Part shown: piece by piece, positions 29,413-38,662 of the stretch
Numbering within the stretch: the first letter of the stretch is position 1
Layout of the letters: every line of letters begins with the position of its first letter
From: Gammaproteobacteria bacterium
Lineage (GTDB): Bacteria > Pseudomonadota > Gammaproteobacteria > Enterobacterales > Psychrobiaceae
Direction of reading: 5' to 3'
Assembly: GCA_013214945.1 (NCBI GenBank)
Contig: JABSRT010000013.1
Span: 1-64,000, forward strand
Length of the DNA: 64,000 nucleotides
Notes under the pieces: generated by a model
The model's database searches: none
Told to the model about the DNA's origin: nothing
The model's input: only the letters and a program-made list of their open reading frames with translations
Translations under genes and position numbers: made by a program

Positions 29413-31653
29413 TTAAAGTGAACCGTATTTTTCACGAAGATTTTGCCGAACTAACTCGGCGATAGTATTGAAAATAAACGTAAAGACAAACAACACTAAC
29501 GCCGCTAAAAACAACACTCGATAGTGAGTGGACCCCACTTCTGATTCCGGCATTTCTACCGCAATATTGGCCGACAGCGTTCGCATGCCTTCAAAAATGT
29601 TCCAATCCATAATCGGGGTATTACCCGTTGCCATCAGCACAATCATTGTTTCGCCAACAGCACGACCCAAGCCCATCATCACCGCTGAAAATATGCCAGG
29701 ACTGGCCGTTAACAACACCACCCCAACCAAGGTTTGCCAGCGAGTGGCCCCGAGCGCTAATGAGCCATTACTTAAATGACCCGGCACACTAAATATTGCG
29801 TCTTCGGTAATAGAAAAGATGGTCGGGATAACCGCAAACCCCATCGCGATGCCAACCACCAGCGCGTTACGTTGGTCAAAGTTAATGCCCAGTTCATTAC
29901 TAATAAACTGCCGGGCATTGCCTTGCATAAAATATTCTTCAACCAGCGGACTTAACTGATAACAGCCCCAGCCCACCAGCAACACAATAGGAATTAACAG
30001 CAAGCTACTAAACTGCTCATTAACAATGCGCTTAAGCGCGACAGGCAAGCGGTAATGAATGAATGAAAACAGCACAATGACCAGCGGTAAAAATACCACT
30101 AGCATGATTACAAATGGCAACCGAGTCTCAACAATAGGCGCTAACCACAAGCCAGCTAAAAACCCCAAAATCACCGTTGGCAGTGCTTCCATTGTTTCCA
30201 CTGTGGGTTTGACGACCTTGCGTAAACCCGCAGGCATAAAATATGCCGTATAAATTGCCCCAGCTACCGCTAACGGCATCGCGAATAACATCGCGTAAAA
30301 TGCGGCTTTTATCGTGCCAAATGAAATTGGCACCAAAGACAATTTAGGCTCAAAGTCATCGCTGGCCGAAGTAGATTGCCACACATAATCTGGTTCGCTA
30401 TACCCTTCATACCAAACCTCTTGCCATAATCCGCTCCAAGTCACTTCTGGATGCTGGTTGTCAACTTGATAAAACTTGAGTTTATTCTGATGACGAACAA
30501 TTAACGCGTTATTGCGCGGCGAAAAACGCATATCCTTTACCGCTGTCGCTAATTTCTCCGTTAACAAGGTCGCTTCACTGGTGGTATGAAATAAGCTTAA
30601 TTGCCCGCCCTGACTGGTCACTGCAAAAGTTTTTCGAAAAGGTTCTGCCACAATGGCAGCCACGGCACCTTCAATCTTAAAATCACGAATATGACTTAGT
30701 TGACGACCATCATCGCCGCGAGTTTCAAACCACTGGCTAATTACCCCGTCTGAATTACCAATTAATATCGAGCTACCACCCGACAAAATACCAACAGCGC
30801 TAACATCGCCATTGGGGCTATTTACTTGCACCACTTCACGCGCTGCGCCTACCTCTTCTAGTGATAAGTCGTAGATGTGTAAATTGTTGCCGCTAAGAAT
30901 AAATAATAGCTGTTGGCTTGGGGTTAAAAACAGCTGGTCGATATGAACGGGCACCTGACTTAATTGTTGAGACTGCCCCTGCCATTCAACTTCTTCGGTC
31001 ATGAAGTTTTCACTGGCTGTTTGTCGTGACAATACCACCCGGTTATCTTGGGTTAATGCCACTAACGTCAATTGTTCTTCGTTAACGGCAAAGGCTGTTT
31101 GTATTAAGGGCTGACGCTGACTGTCTATCAACAGCGGCTCTTGACCATAGTCATAACGAATAGCAGGAGTGATAGTGCGATTGTCGTTGTTAAAGCTTAA
31201 TAAGAAGTGCGGCTGCGAAATAAGCACACTGCCATCATTTAAACCCAAGGCAACAATGTCAGAATCGACTGGCCGCGCCACGCTGCTAATTTTTTGAGGC
31301 GATTTTAAGGGTAAAACAATTGATGAGTAGTCAATGGTCGGGTCAACCAGAGAATAATAATTTAGTTGGCCTTGGCGGTCATAATAGTAACCAACCTCAT
31401 TAAGCTCATCACTGCCAAATGCCAGCATCTCTTGGGTCGCTGGTTGGCTGTGATGCTCGGTAATGGTTACCGAGCGGAACACCGGCTCAACCACATAAAG
31501 TAAATAACCAAAAATCATTAACAAGGTCATTAACACCATTAACCCACCAGCGGTAATGCTGACATGAACTAGACGGTCTTTTAACTGCCGAATTTTACTG
31601 CTTGCGGCAAGAGGATTAGTAACGGGTCGCTTAAGGATCACTGCTTGGCTCAT
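29413..31653 (-). CDS. pstC: Phosphate ABC transporter permease PstC (long form with periplasmic propeller-like domain)
   Basis: At 746 residues this is over twice the E. coli length. A first helix (about 35-60) is followed by a periplasmic domain of about 350 residues. Its repeated beta patterns (DSDIVALGLNDGSVLISQP, SVISQW-like and AVAAIVAEPFRKTFAVTSQG) suggest a beta-propeller. The permease core is C-terminal, with LSNGSLALGATRWQTL as coupling loop. Start choice is uncertain: the ATG at 31653 gives MSQAVIL, while a GTG at 31668 adds five residues and neither has a good ribosome site. A Pho-box-like site lies about 48 bases upstream. Confidence 0.9.
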   Translation of the reverse strand: MSQAVILKRPVTNPLAASSKIRQLKDRLVHVSITAGGLMVLMTLLMIFGYLLYVVEPVFRSVTITEHHSQPATQEMLAFGSDELNEVGYYYDRQGQLNYYSLVDPTIDYSSIVLPLKSPQKISSVARPVDSDIVALGLNDGSVLISQPHFLLSFNNDNRTITPAIRYDYGQEPLLIDSQRQPLIQTAFAVNEEQLTLVALTQDNRVVLSRQTASENFMTEEVEWQGQSQQLSQVPVHIDQLFLTPSQQLLFILSGNNLHIYDLSLEEVGAAREVVQVNSPNGDVSAVGILSGGSSILIGNSDGVISQWFETRGDDGRQLSHIRDFKIEGAVAAIVAEPFRKTFAVTSQGGQLSLFHTTSEATLLTEKLATAVKDMRFSPRNNALIVRHQNKLKFYQVDNQHPEVTWSGLWQEVWYEGYSEPDYVWQSTSASDDFEPKLSLVPISFGTIKAAFYAMLFAMPLAVAGAIYTAYFMPAGLRKVVKPTVETMEALPTVILGFLAGLWLAPIVETRLPFVIMLVVFLPLVIVLFSFIHYRLPVALKRIVNEQFSSLLLIPIVLLVGWGCYQLSPLVEEYFMQGNARQFISNELGINFDQRNALVVGIAMGFAVIPTIFSITEDAIFSVPGHLSNGSLALGATRWQTLVGVVLLTASPGIFSAVMMGLGRAVGETMIVLMATGNTPIMDWNIFEGMRTLSANIAVEMPESEVGSTHYRVLFLAALVLFVFTFIFNTIAELVRQNLREKYGSL

Positions 31654-31700
31654 AATATTGTCTAACACTAGTTAATATGAATGCATTGTATTTAGCCAAC

Positions 31701-31718
31701 ATGACAAATTAGTGACAC
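31701..31718 (-). promoter_or_regulatory. Pho box upstream of pstC
   Basis: Read leftward, GTGTCAC (31718-31712) and TTGTCAT (31707-31701) are direct repeats separated by 4 bases, an 11-base period. This is the arrangement of PhoB sites (consensus CTGTCAT). It would give pstCAB-phoU a PhoB-controlled promoter separate from that of pstS. Confidence 0.8.
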
Positions 31719-31786
31719 TAATATTACGGTTTAACGACAGCTGTTTCGATTAATCATGTCAGGAGGTTTTTGTCGCCAGAAACAAA

Positions 31787-31813
31787 AAAGGCACCCGCTA
31801 AACGGATGCCTTT
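31787..31813 (-). terminator. Terminator after pstS
   Basis: AAAGGCACCCG (31787-31797) and CGGATGCCTTT (31803-31813) form a stem with one G-U pair in the leftward transcript, followed by T6. It separates pstS from pstC. Confidence 0.88.
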
Positions 31814-31835
31814 AAAGGTTTTTACCTGCTAAAGA

Positions 31836-32804
31836 TTACATGGTGATGCCAAGTTTGTTTAATTCTTTAGTGACAATTTTCGCTGGTAATGCGATGTAAC
31901 CGTCTTTCTCAACAATGCTCTGGCCATCTTTTGATAAGACCATTTTTACAAATTCGCGCTGCATTGGTGACAATGGCTTGTTTGGGTGCTTATTAACATA
32001 AACGTATAAGTAACGAGACAATGGGTAACTACCATTTAGCGCATTGTCCATAGTTGCCGCGATATACGCGCCGCCTTTCTTAGACAATGGCACCGCTTTA
32101 ACGCTCGACGTTTTGTAACCAATACCTGAATAACCTAACGCATTAGTCGATGCGGCAACCGACTGTACTACTGACGCAGAACCGGGCTGTTCATTAACTC
32201 GAGTATTAAAATCACCCTTACATAAGGCTTTTTTCTTGAAGTAACCATAAGTACCAGACACAGAGTTACGCCCGTAAAGTTGAATGTCTTTGCCGGCCCA
32301 GCTGCCATCAAGCCCTAAGTCGCCCCAACGTTTCTTGGCTTCGCCGCCACATTTATGAGTGACCGAGAAGATACCATCGACTTCTTTAATGGTTAGCCCT
32401 TTAATTGGATTATCTTTGTGAACGAACACAGCTAGCGCATCAATAGCTACTCGAATGGCCGTTGGCTTGTAACCATAGTGCTTTTCGAATGCTTCGATTT
32501 CGCGTCCTTTCATTTTACGGCTCATTGGCCCAAACTGTGACGTGCCTTCGGTGAGTGCCGGTGGCGCAGTAGAAGAACCCGCCGCCTGTATTTGAATGTT
32601 AACATTTGGGTAATTACGCTTAAATTCTTCGGCCCAAAAGGTCATCATGTTGGCTAAAGTATCTGAACCTACAGATGATAAATTACCTGAGATGCCCTGC
32701 GCTTTTTTGTATTCTGGAATCGATTGTTCAAGTGCCATGGTATTGCTTGAAACCAATACTGCTACAGTCAAGCCTAATGCAGTGACTAAATTTGATAATT
32801 TCAT
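31836..32804 (-). CDS. pstS: Periplasmic phosphate-binding protein PstS
   Basis: This is the high-affinity phosphate receptor of the Pst system. The 322-residue protein has a signal peptide ([18 protein letters not shown], cleavage near NTMA-L). Phosphate-contact motifs are [12 protein letters not shown] near the N-terminus, [12 protein letters not shown], and [17 protein letters not shown] chose the ATG at 32804 because it opens a normal signal peptide; a start 12 bases earlier is less likely. It forms its own unit, with a Pho box upstream and a terminator downstream. Confidence 0.95.
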   Translation of the reverse strand: MKLSNLVTALGLTVAVLVSSNTMALEQSIPEYKKAQGISGNLSSVGSDTLANMMTFWAEEFKRNYPNVNIQIQAAGSSTAPPALTEGTSQFGPMSRKMKGREIEAFEKHYGYKPTAIRVAIDALAVFVHKDNPIKGLTIKEVDGIFSVTHKCGGEAKKRWGDLGLDGSWAGKDIQLYGRNSVSGTYGYFKKKALCKGDFNTRVNEQPGSASVVQSVAASTNALGYSGIGYKTSSVKAVPLSKKGGAYIAATMDNALNGSYPLSRYLYVYVNKHPNKPLSPMQREFVKMVLSKDGQSIVEKDGYIALPAKIVTKELNKLGITM

Positions 32805-32864
32805 TGTGTACTCCACATTTATATTCAGTTATTTTGTTGACGCCAATGAGTTTGGATTAACAAG

Positions 32865-32893
32865 ATGACAGTTCAGTGACTAAAATGTGAAGC
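32865..32893 (-). promoter_or_regulatory. Pho box upstream of pstS (three half-sites)
   Basis: Read leftward, GCTTCAC, TAGTCAC and CTGTCAT occur at 32893, 32882 and 32871, each 11 bases apart with 4-base spacers. The last matches the PhoB consensus exactly. They lie 60-90 bases before the pstS ATG. Confidence 0.78.
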
Positions 32894-33216
32894 TTTTATG
32901 TCGAACACAATTAAGTGTTAAAACAACTAATGCCATAACGCCAACCATGTCTTAATTAGTTCGATCAAGATTTCGAACCGTGTTTAACATACGACTAATT
33001 TCCCTTTAATCTAATAAATCGCGTTAAATATAGCGCTGTACCGCATTGATTTTATCTGCTTAAAAAGGATTGCATCACAATGGTATTTTACGCTTGCTTA
33101 ACTCAGTTCAGACGCCTATTATTCCGCCGCTTGTTACATATGTTGGTTTATTGTTGTTTTGTTTGATTGTTCAGTTTCACGCCTGAGCAGTTGTATTTCA
33201 TGAGGGAGTGAGCTAA

Positions 33217-33624
33217 ATGCCCACCAAAGAGTTTGCTGTACTAAAAGAAATGGGGTTTGATAACCTCGAAGAGATTAAGAGTTTTTCCACTCGTAACGAA
33301 AATGATGTCGATGTGTTAAAAATATATCTTCGTCGCCATCAAGGTGAGTGGGTAGCTAAAAGCAAAAAGTTTAAGTTCAAACGTACCCATACTAGCGTGC
33401 GCACCGAAGGTAGTTTGGTTCCTTACCGAGCAACGACAAAATCATCAGAATTTTTTCTGCAAGCGATTGCCGAACTAGAACAATTAGACAAGCTTGAACC
33501 ACAGGTTAACGAAGTATTATCTGTTGACGATAAGAAAAAGGTTTTACTGAGTGAAATTGAGCACTTAGAAAAAGTAATGAACGGAAAAATGGCCGATATT
33601 CGCCGCCAAATAGCCGAGTTGTAA
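33217..33624 (+). CDS. DUF3461 family protein
   Basis: This 135-residue cytoplasmic protein resembles the DUF3461 family. It has a start with EFAVLKEMGFDNLEEIKSFS, a central basic stretch KSKKFKFKRTHTSVR, and a C-terminal helix (about 105-135) that looks like a coiled coil (KKVLLSEIEHLEKVMNGKM). The family has no assigned function that I know. It lies between pstS and phoR, in the opposite orientation to both pst and pho genes, and shares a terminator with phoR. Confidence 0.75.
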   Translation: MPTKEFAVLKEMGFDNLEEIKSFSTRNENDVDVLKIYLRRHQGEWVAKSKKFKFKRTHTSVRTEGSLVPYRATTKSSEFFLQAIAELEQLDKLEPQVNEVLSVDDKKKVLLSEIEHLEKVMNGKMADIRRQIAEL

Positions 33625-33646
33625 TACCATCAGCTTTACTAGAAAG

Positions 33647-33681
33647 TTAAGGCCTCGCTGTTAATAACAGCGAGGCCTTAA
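33647..33681. terminator. Bidirectional terminator between the DUF3461 gene and phoR
   Basis: TTAAGGCCTCGCTGTTA is followed after one base by its exact inverse, ending GGCCTTAA. AT-rich sequence lies on both sides. The genes on each side converge on it. Confidence 0.85.
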
Positions 33682-33708
33682 TTTTAAGTAACAGTACCAA
33701 GCCGCGTG

Positions 33709-35004
33709 CTAACTAGCAGTTAATCGCTGATCGATAACAAAACTAAAACGGCTACCTTGCCCTTCGACACTGGTGATTTCAAGCGTGCTTTGGTGATTAA
33801 CCAATACATGTTTAACAATGGACAAGCCCAACCCCGTACCGCCTGTTTGGTTTGAGCGCGATTGGTCAACACGATAAAAACGCTCAGTTAACCTCGTCAA
33901 ATGATGTGGTGCAATACCTAAACCATCATCGGCCACCGAAAATTCAATGCCATTGTGTTGCTGACGCCACGCGACTTTGATATTAGAACCGTCAGGGGAA
34001 TAACGAATAGCATTGCTGACCAAGTTGGTACAGGCGCTAAGCAATTGCGCTTCATTACCGTCAATCGTAAAGTTGTCATCAAGCTCAAATTCAATGCTAA
34101 CAGGCCGCTCGCCAATTAAGACCATTGCATCATCTTTAACCAAAGCCATCAGTTCATTGAGTTTAATTTTCTCGTTGTCTGGCTGCTGACTGGTTTCAAT
34201 CTTAGACAAGGCTAATAGCTGCTCAACCAACGATTGCATTCGATGCGCCTGTGTTTTCATTGCCGTGGTCGCCTTGCGCCACATTAAGGGATCAATGTTG
34301 TCTTCGTCATCAATTAACTCTAAGTAACCGTGTAATACGGTTAAAGGGGTTTTTAATTCATGCGATACATCGGCGACAAACTTGCGCCGCATCTGTTCCA
34401 GCTGAGTTAACACCGTTACGTCACGTGACATTAATACAAACAAGTCACTGCCATAACTCGTCACACGATGCTCAAGCAATACGGCATCATTGTGTGGCGA
34501 TGGTAATTCTAACCTTTGGCTAAAATCACCACGAATAATATATTGCCTAAATTGTTGATGCCGAATTAAGTTATTGAGCAACTGACCGCGATCGCCGGGC
34601 CAACTTAATCCTAAAAATTTACGCGCCGCGCTATTACACCATAAAATAGCATTGTCTTGGTTAAACACCACAATGCCATCGGGCAAGGCGTCTGCCCCCT
34701 CACGAAACTGACTCAGCGCCGAAATAAGCTGTTTACGGCGCTGGCGATTAGCCTTAATCGACTTATCAATGCCGCGATAGATATATCCCCAGTAGGAATT
34801 GTTTTTTACTTCTTGTTTGTGCGGCGAGTGCCAGATCCAATGCACTAAGGTAATAAACTCTTTAAGATTGATTAAAATAATAACCAAGGATCCAACAAAT
34901 AAAGTATCGACTATTCGTTCAAGATAAAGCCCAATAATCATTAACAGCCAATAATAAGCAATCAATTTAAGCAACATGGACTTGAGTAAGCGGTGATCTG
35001 GCAT
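33709..35004 (-). CDS. phoR: Phosphate regulon sensor kinase PhoR
   Basis: This membrane histidine kinase phosphorylates PhoB when phosphate is scarce. The 431-residue protein has two N-terminal helices (about 12-50) and a PAS domain (about 105-200, DGIVVFNQDNAILWCNSAAR). The H-box FVADVSHELKTPLTVL has the phospho-acceptor H215. The ATPase domain has NLVSNAIRYSPDG, DDGLGIAPHHL and GTGLGLSIVKHVL. It starts 6 bases after phoB. Confidence 0.95.
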   Translation of the reverse strand: MPDHRLLKSMLLKLIAYYWLLMIIGLYLERIVDTLFVGSLVIILINLKEFITLVHWIWHSPHKQEVKNNSYWGYIYRGIDKSIKANRQRRKQLISALSQFREGADALPDGIVVFNQDNAILWCNSAARKFLGLSWPGDRGQLLNNLIRHQQFRQYIIRGDFSQRLELPSPHNDAVLLEHRVTSYGSDLFVLMSRDVTVLTQLEQMRRKFVADVSHELKTPLTVLHGYLELIDDEDNIDPLMWRKATTAMKTQAHRMQSLVEQLLALSKIETSQQPDNEKIKLNELMALVKDDAMVLIGERPVSIEFELDDNFTIDGNEAQLLSACTNLVSNAIRYSPDGSNIKVAWRQQHNGIEFSVADDGLGIAPHHLTRLTERFYRVDQSRSNQTGGTGLGLSIVKHVLVNHQSTLEITSVEGQGSRFSFVIDQRLTAS

Positions 35005-35010
35005 TAAAGA

Positions 35011-35700
35011 CTATACCTTAGTTGAAAAGCGGTAACCCGAACCGCGAACTGTTTGCACAAATTCTTCGTGACCATGGCCACCAATTGCCTTACGCAGGCG
35101 CCGAATGTGAACATCGACCGTCCGATCTTCAACATAAACATTGGTACCCCAAACATGATCAAGCAATTGCTCTCTGCTATATACACGCTCAGGATGCGCC
35201 ATAAAAAAGTGTAATAACTTAAATTCGGTCGGGCCAATGCTAAGCGGCTGTCCATGCAATGTAACGCGATGACTGACAGGATCAAGCGCCAAGCCTTTAG
35301 CATCAATGACTTCTTCCAGTGCGGTTGGTTTGCTGCGACGTAACACGGCTTTAATTCGAGCCATTAATTCTTTTGGCGAAAATGGCTTAGTCATATAATC
35401 GTCGGCCCCCACGTCTAGGCCTCGCAATTTATCTTCTTCTTCACCGCGGGCCGTCAACATAATAATGGGAATAGCTTTGGTATGCTCTTGACGGCGAACT
35501 TCCTTCGCTAGGCTAATACCACCGCCCCCAGGAAACATCCAATCAAGTAAAATTAGATCTGGATAAGGTTCAACTAATTTTTCGGTCGCACTATTAAAGT
35601 CAGCTGCTTCAATGACATTAAAGCCGTGCTGATCTAGCACAAAGCATAACATTTCACGAATAGCCGCTTCATCTTCGACGATTAAAATCTTGGCACTCAT
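35011..35700 (-). CDS. phoB: Phosphate regulon response regulator PhoB
   Basis: This is an OmpR-family response regulator. The 229-residue protein has a receiver domain with D53 ([10 protein letters not shown]), the conserved T/S in MLTARG and Lys in [11 protein letters not shown] winged-helix effector domain (about 130-229) follows, with [17 protein letters not shown] as recognition helix region. A Pho-box-like site lies upstream, so it is likely autoregulated. It is the first gene of phoB-phoR. Confidence 0.96.
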   Translation of the reverse strand: MSAKILIVEDEAAIREMLCFVLDQHGFNVIEAADFNSATEKLVEPYPDLILLDWMFPGGGGISLAKEVRRQEHTKAIPIIMLTARGEEEDKLRGLDVGADDYMTKPFSPKELMARIKAVLRRSKPTALEEVIDAKGLALDPVSHRVTLHGQPLSIGPTEFKLLHFFMAHPERVYSREQLLDHVWGTNVYVEDRTVDVHIRRLRKAIGGHGHEEFVQTVRGSGYRFSTKV

Positions 35701-35743
35701 ATTAACTTACTCAATGTTAGTCCATTATAAAAGTTACTATTAT

Positions 35744-35772
35744 TGACAATCTTTATGACACAATTATGACGT
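35744..35772 (-). promoter_or_regulatory. Pho box upstream of phoB
   Basis: Read leftward, ACGTCAT (35772-35766) and GTGTCAT (35761-35755) have an 11-base period with AATT between. A third, weaker TTGTCAA follows one base out of register. They lie 55-75 bases before the phoB ATG and fit PhoB autoregulation. Confidence 0.75.
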
Positions 35773-35959
35773 TAACTCATTTTCGTGTAAAAAATATAAC
35801 GAAATTGCAATCCAATCGAGCGTCACGTTAACGCGTAACAACAATTGATTCAATCACCAATTTCAGCAACTTATCGACCAAATTTAACAATTAACCATGA
35901 TAAATTTTGACGACCCCGTATAATTTAGCGCGCGCAGTCATATTTAAAGACCATATATA

Positions 35960-36003
35960 ATACCAATTGTATTAAATGATCACATATTTAATGCGATTGG
36001 TAT
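35960..36003. repeat. 44-bp imperfect palindrome upstream of pgm
   Basis: ATACCAAT at the left end and ATTGGTAT at the right end are exact inverses, with ATTAAAT / ATTTAAT arms around a TGATCA core. Palindromes of this ATACCAAT...ATTGGTAT type are, from memory, scattered through Alteromonadales genomes. It ends 21 bases before the pgm start, so it may also be a protein-binding site or transcript hairpin. Confidence 0.65.
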
Positions 36004-36024
36004 AAGACAATCAAAGGGAACAGA

Positions 36025-37671
36025 ATGAGCATTCATCACCACGCAGGCAAGCCAGCTAGACCACAAGACAGAATTAACATTAGCCGTTTAGTCAGTGATT
36101 ATTACACTAAGACTCCCGATGTTAGCATTATTGAACAACAGGTTAGTTTTGGCACTTCAGGCCACCGTGGCAATGCCAACAACACCAGTTTTAACCAACT
36201 GCATATCGAAGCCATTTGTCAGGCAATTGCCGAGCTTCGTCTGCGTGAGGGGGTGACTGGTCCATTGTTTTTAGGTAAAGATACTCATGCCTTGTCTGAA
36301 CCCGCTTTTGCTAGCGCAATTTGTGTTTTGATTGCCAATAACGTGCCCGTTATCATTCAGCAAGATCAAGGTTTTACCCCAACCCCAGTTATCTCGCGCC
36401 TGATCATCAGTCATAACAGAGTTCACAATGAACAAGCTGACGGCCTAATTATTACGCCATCGCACAATCCACCTAGTGATGGCGGTATCAAATATAATCC
36501 ACCGCATGGCGGACCCGCTCAAGATGAACTAACTCAGCAAATAGAACAACGAGCCAACGACATTATTGCCAATCATCAGGGCGAGATTCAACGCGTATCA
36601 CTTGAACAAGCGATGGCTTGTGATTTATTAAGCCACCAAGACTTTATCGAGCAATACGTAAGTCAGCTTGACCAAGTAATAGATATGGCCGCTATCGCCA
36701 ACGCAGGGGTTAAAATAGGCGTTGACCCACTTGGTGGTTCTGGCATCGATTACTGGCCAGTAATCGCTAAAAAGTACGGCCTTGAACTTGAAGTCGTTAA
36801 TCAAGTGGTCGATGCGAGTTTTGCCTTTATGCCATTAGACAAAGACGGCAAGATCCGGATGGACTGTTCGTCACCTTATGCAATGGCAGGGCTTATTGCG
36901 ATGAAGGATCAATATGATATCGCTGTTGGCAACGATCCCGATTTTGATCGCCACGGCATAGTCACACCAACCGGTGGCTTAATGAATACCAATCACTACC
37001 TAGCTGTCGCGATTAATTACCTAATGACTCATCGTCAATGGCCAGCAGAGGCAAAAATTGGCAAAACTCTGGTCTCAAGCTCGATTATCGATCGCGTTGC
37101 TAAGCACATCGATCGTCCATTGGCTGAAGTCCCAGTAGGATTCAAATGGTTTGTCGATGGCCTGCATGATTCGAGTTACGCCTTTGGTGGCGAAGAAAGT
37201 GCCGGCGCGGCATTTTTAGCCCGCGATGGCAGCTGCTGGACCACCGACAAAGACGGCTTTATTATGGCGTTATTAGCCGCAGAAATTATTGCCGTGACCG
37301 GTAAAGATCCTCAACAACACTACCTTGAACTCGCTAAATTACTCGGCGAACCTTGTTATGGCCGAATTGATGCACCTGCTAGCTTAGCGCAAAAAAAGGC
37401 GCTATCAGCCTTAACCAGTGACAGCATTAGCTCAAAGAGCTTGGCTAATGAACCAATCTTACACATTCTTAGCCACGCCCCAGGCAACAATGCCGCGATT
37501 GGCGGGATTAAAGTGGTTACCGAAAATGGTTGGTTCGCCGCGCGACCTTCAGGCACTGAAGACATTTACAAAATTTATGCTGAGAGCTTTATCGATCAAC
37601 AACACCTCGCGTTAATTATCAGTGAAGCCCAAACCATTGTTAGTGCTGCATTTGCTAAAGCAGGGCTGTAA
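36025..37671 (+). CDS. pgm: Phosphoglucomutase, alpha-D-glucose-phosphate specific
   Basis: This enzyme interconverts glucose-1-phosphate and glucose-6-phosphate. The 548-residue protein has the full four-domain fold: FGTSGHRGNANNTSFN at the N-terminus, the active-site serine loop IITPSHNPPSDGGIKYN, metal loop GNDPDFDRHGI, sugar loop GGEESAGAAF, and phosphate-binding RPSGTEDIYKIY. It is single, with a palindrome upstream and a hairpin downstream. Confidence 0.96.
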   Translation: MSIHHHAGKPARPQDRINISRLVSDYYTKTPDVSIIEQQVSFGTSGHRGNANNTSFNQLHIEAICQAIAELRLREGVTGPLFLGKDTHALSEPAFASAICVLIANNVPVIIQQDQGFTPTPVISRLIISHNRVHNEQADGLIITPSHNPPSDGGIKYNPPHGGPAQDELTQQIEQRANDIIANHQGEIQRVSLEQAMACDLLSHQDFIEQYVSQLDQVIDMAAIANAGVKIGVDPLGGSGIDYWPVIAKKYGLELEVVNQVVDASFAFMPLDKDGKIRMDCSSPYAMAGLIAMKDQYDIAVGNDPDFDRHGIVTPTGGLMNTNHYLAVAINYLMTHRQWPAEAKIGKTLVSSSIIDRVAKHIDRPLAEVPVGFKWFVDGLHDSSYAFGGEESAGAAFLARDGSCWTTDKDGFIMALLAAEIIAVTGKDPQQHYLELAKLLGEPCYGRIDAPASLAQKKALSALTSDSISSKSLANEPILHILSHAPGNNAAIGGIKVVTENGWFAARPSGTEDIYKIYAESFIDQQHLALIISEAQTIVSAAFAKAGL

Positions 37672-37690
37672 GTCATTAAAAGGCTAATCA

Positions 37691-37718
37691 GATTATGGCG
37701 ACTTAGGTCGTCATAATC
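37691..37718 (+). other. Hairpin between pgm and oxyR
   Basis: GATTATGGCGAC and GTCGTCATAATC pair around a TTAG loop with one mismatch. There is no T-run after it, so it may be a weak or factor-dependent terminator, or a symmetric operator just ahead of oxyR. OxyR is often autoregulated, but the site does not clearly match an OxyR box. Confidence 0.45.
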
Positions 37719-37755
37719 ATCTCGGCACAACATAAATTTAGATAGGAACAGTGAC

Positions 37756-38655
37756 ATGGCTACTACTTTGCGCGATCTGCACTACCTAACGGCAATCGAA
37801 CAACATAAACATTTTGGCCGCGCTGCCGCCGCTTGTTTTGTCAGTCAACCGACGTTAAGTGGTCAATTAATCAAGCTAGAACAGCAGCTCGGGCTGCAAT
37901 TAATCGAACGTCATCGCCACAACGTTATGTTAACTCCAGCAGGCGAGCAATTGGTTATCGAAGCAAGAAATGTGTTACAGGCGGCCAATGAGTTCGAATT
38001 AGCGGCCAAGGCCTTGCTCGATCCATTCGCAGGTGATTTGCATGTCGGACTTATTCCTACCTTAGCCCCTTATTTGTTGCCACATGTTATGGCAGATCTG
38101 ACTAAGCAATTACCAAAAATTAATTTTTTTCTGCATGAAGATCAAACAGAAAATTTATTACAGCAGCTCGACCAAGGTAAATTAGATCTGTTAATTCTGC
38201 CCTATTTAGACCACATGACCAAATTCGACAGCTTTGAACTGTTCGACGAACCGCTGTTATTAGCATCTCCGGTCGGACACTCCCTCGCTAACAAGAGCAA
38301 CCTAACGCTTGATGATCTTTATCAGCAAAAGATTCTGACGTTAGAAGATGGCCACTGTCTTAAAGGTCAAACCATGGAATATTGTTTTAGTGCCGGAGCC
38401 GACGAAGATACTAGCTTTGAAGCAACCAGTTTAGAAACCTTACGTCACATGGTGGCAAGTGGCATGGGCATTACGATGTTGCCAGCACTGTCAACGCTAG
38501 AACGTTTTAACAATGATGGCATGTGTTATACCCCGTTTAAGGCACCACAACCCACTCGTGCTATTTCTTTAGTCATTCGCCCCAATTATTCACGCATGCA
38601 ATGTGTCAGAACGGTAGTAGCGAGTATTAGACAGTCGATAGCCACAATTTTATGA
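37756..38655 (+). CDS. oxyR: Hydrogen peroxide sensor-regulator OxyR
   Basis: OxyR is a LysR-type regulator that is activated by a disulfide when peroxide rises. The 299-residue protein starts with the helix-turn-helix TLRDLHYLTAIEQHKHFGRA. In the effector domain it has both redox cysteines in the family context LEDGHCLKGQTMEYCFSAGA (C201 and C210), and TSLETLRHMVASGMGITMLP. Those cysteines and the surrounding residues separate it from other LysR proteins. An AGGAA site precedes the ATG. Confidence 0.95.
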   Translation: MATTLRDLHYLTAIEQHKHFGRAAAACFVSQPTLSGQLIKLEQQLGLQLIERHRHNVMLTPAGEQLVIEARNVLQAANEFELAAKALLDPFAGDLHVGLIPTLAPYLLPHVMADLTKQLPKINFFLHEDQTENLLQQLDQGKLDLLILPYLDHMTKFDSFELFDEPLLLASPVGHSLANKSNLTLDDLYQQKILTLEDGHCLKGQTMEYCFSAGADEDTSFEATSLETLRHMVASGMGITMLPALSTLERFNNDGMCYTPFKAPQPTRAISLVIRPNYSRMQCVRTVVASIRQSIATIL

Positions 38656-38662
38656 ACACCGA

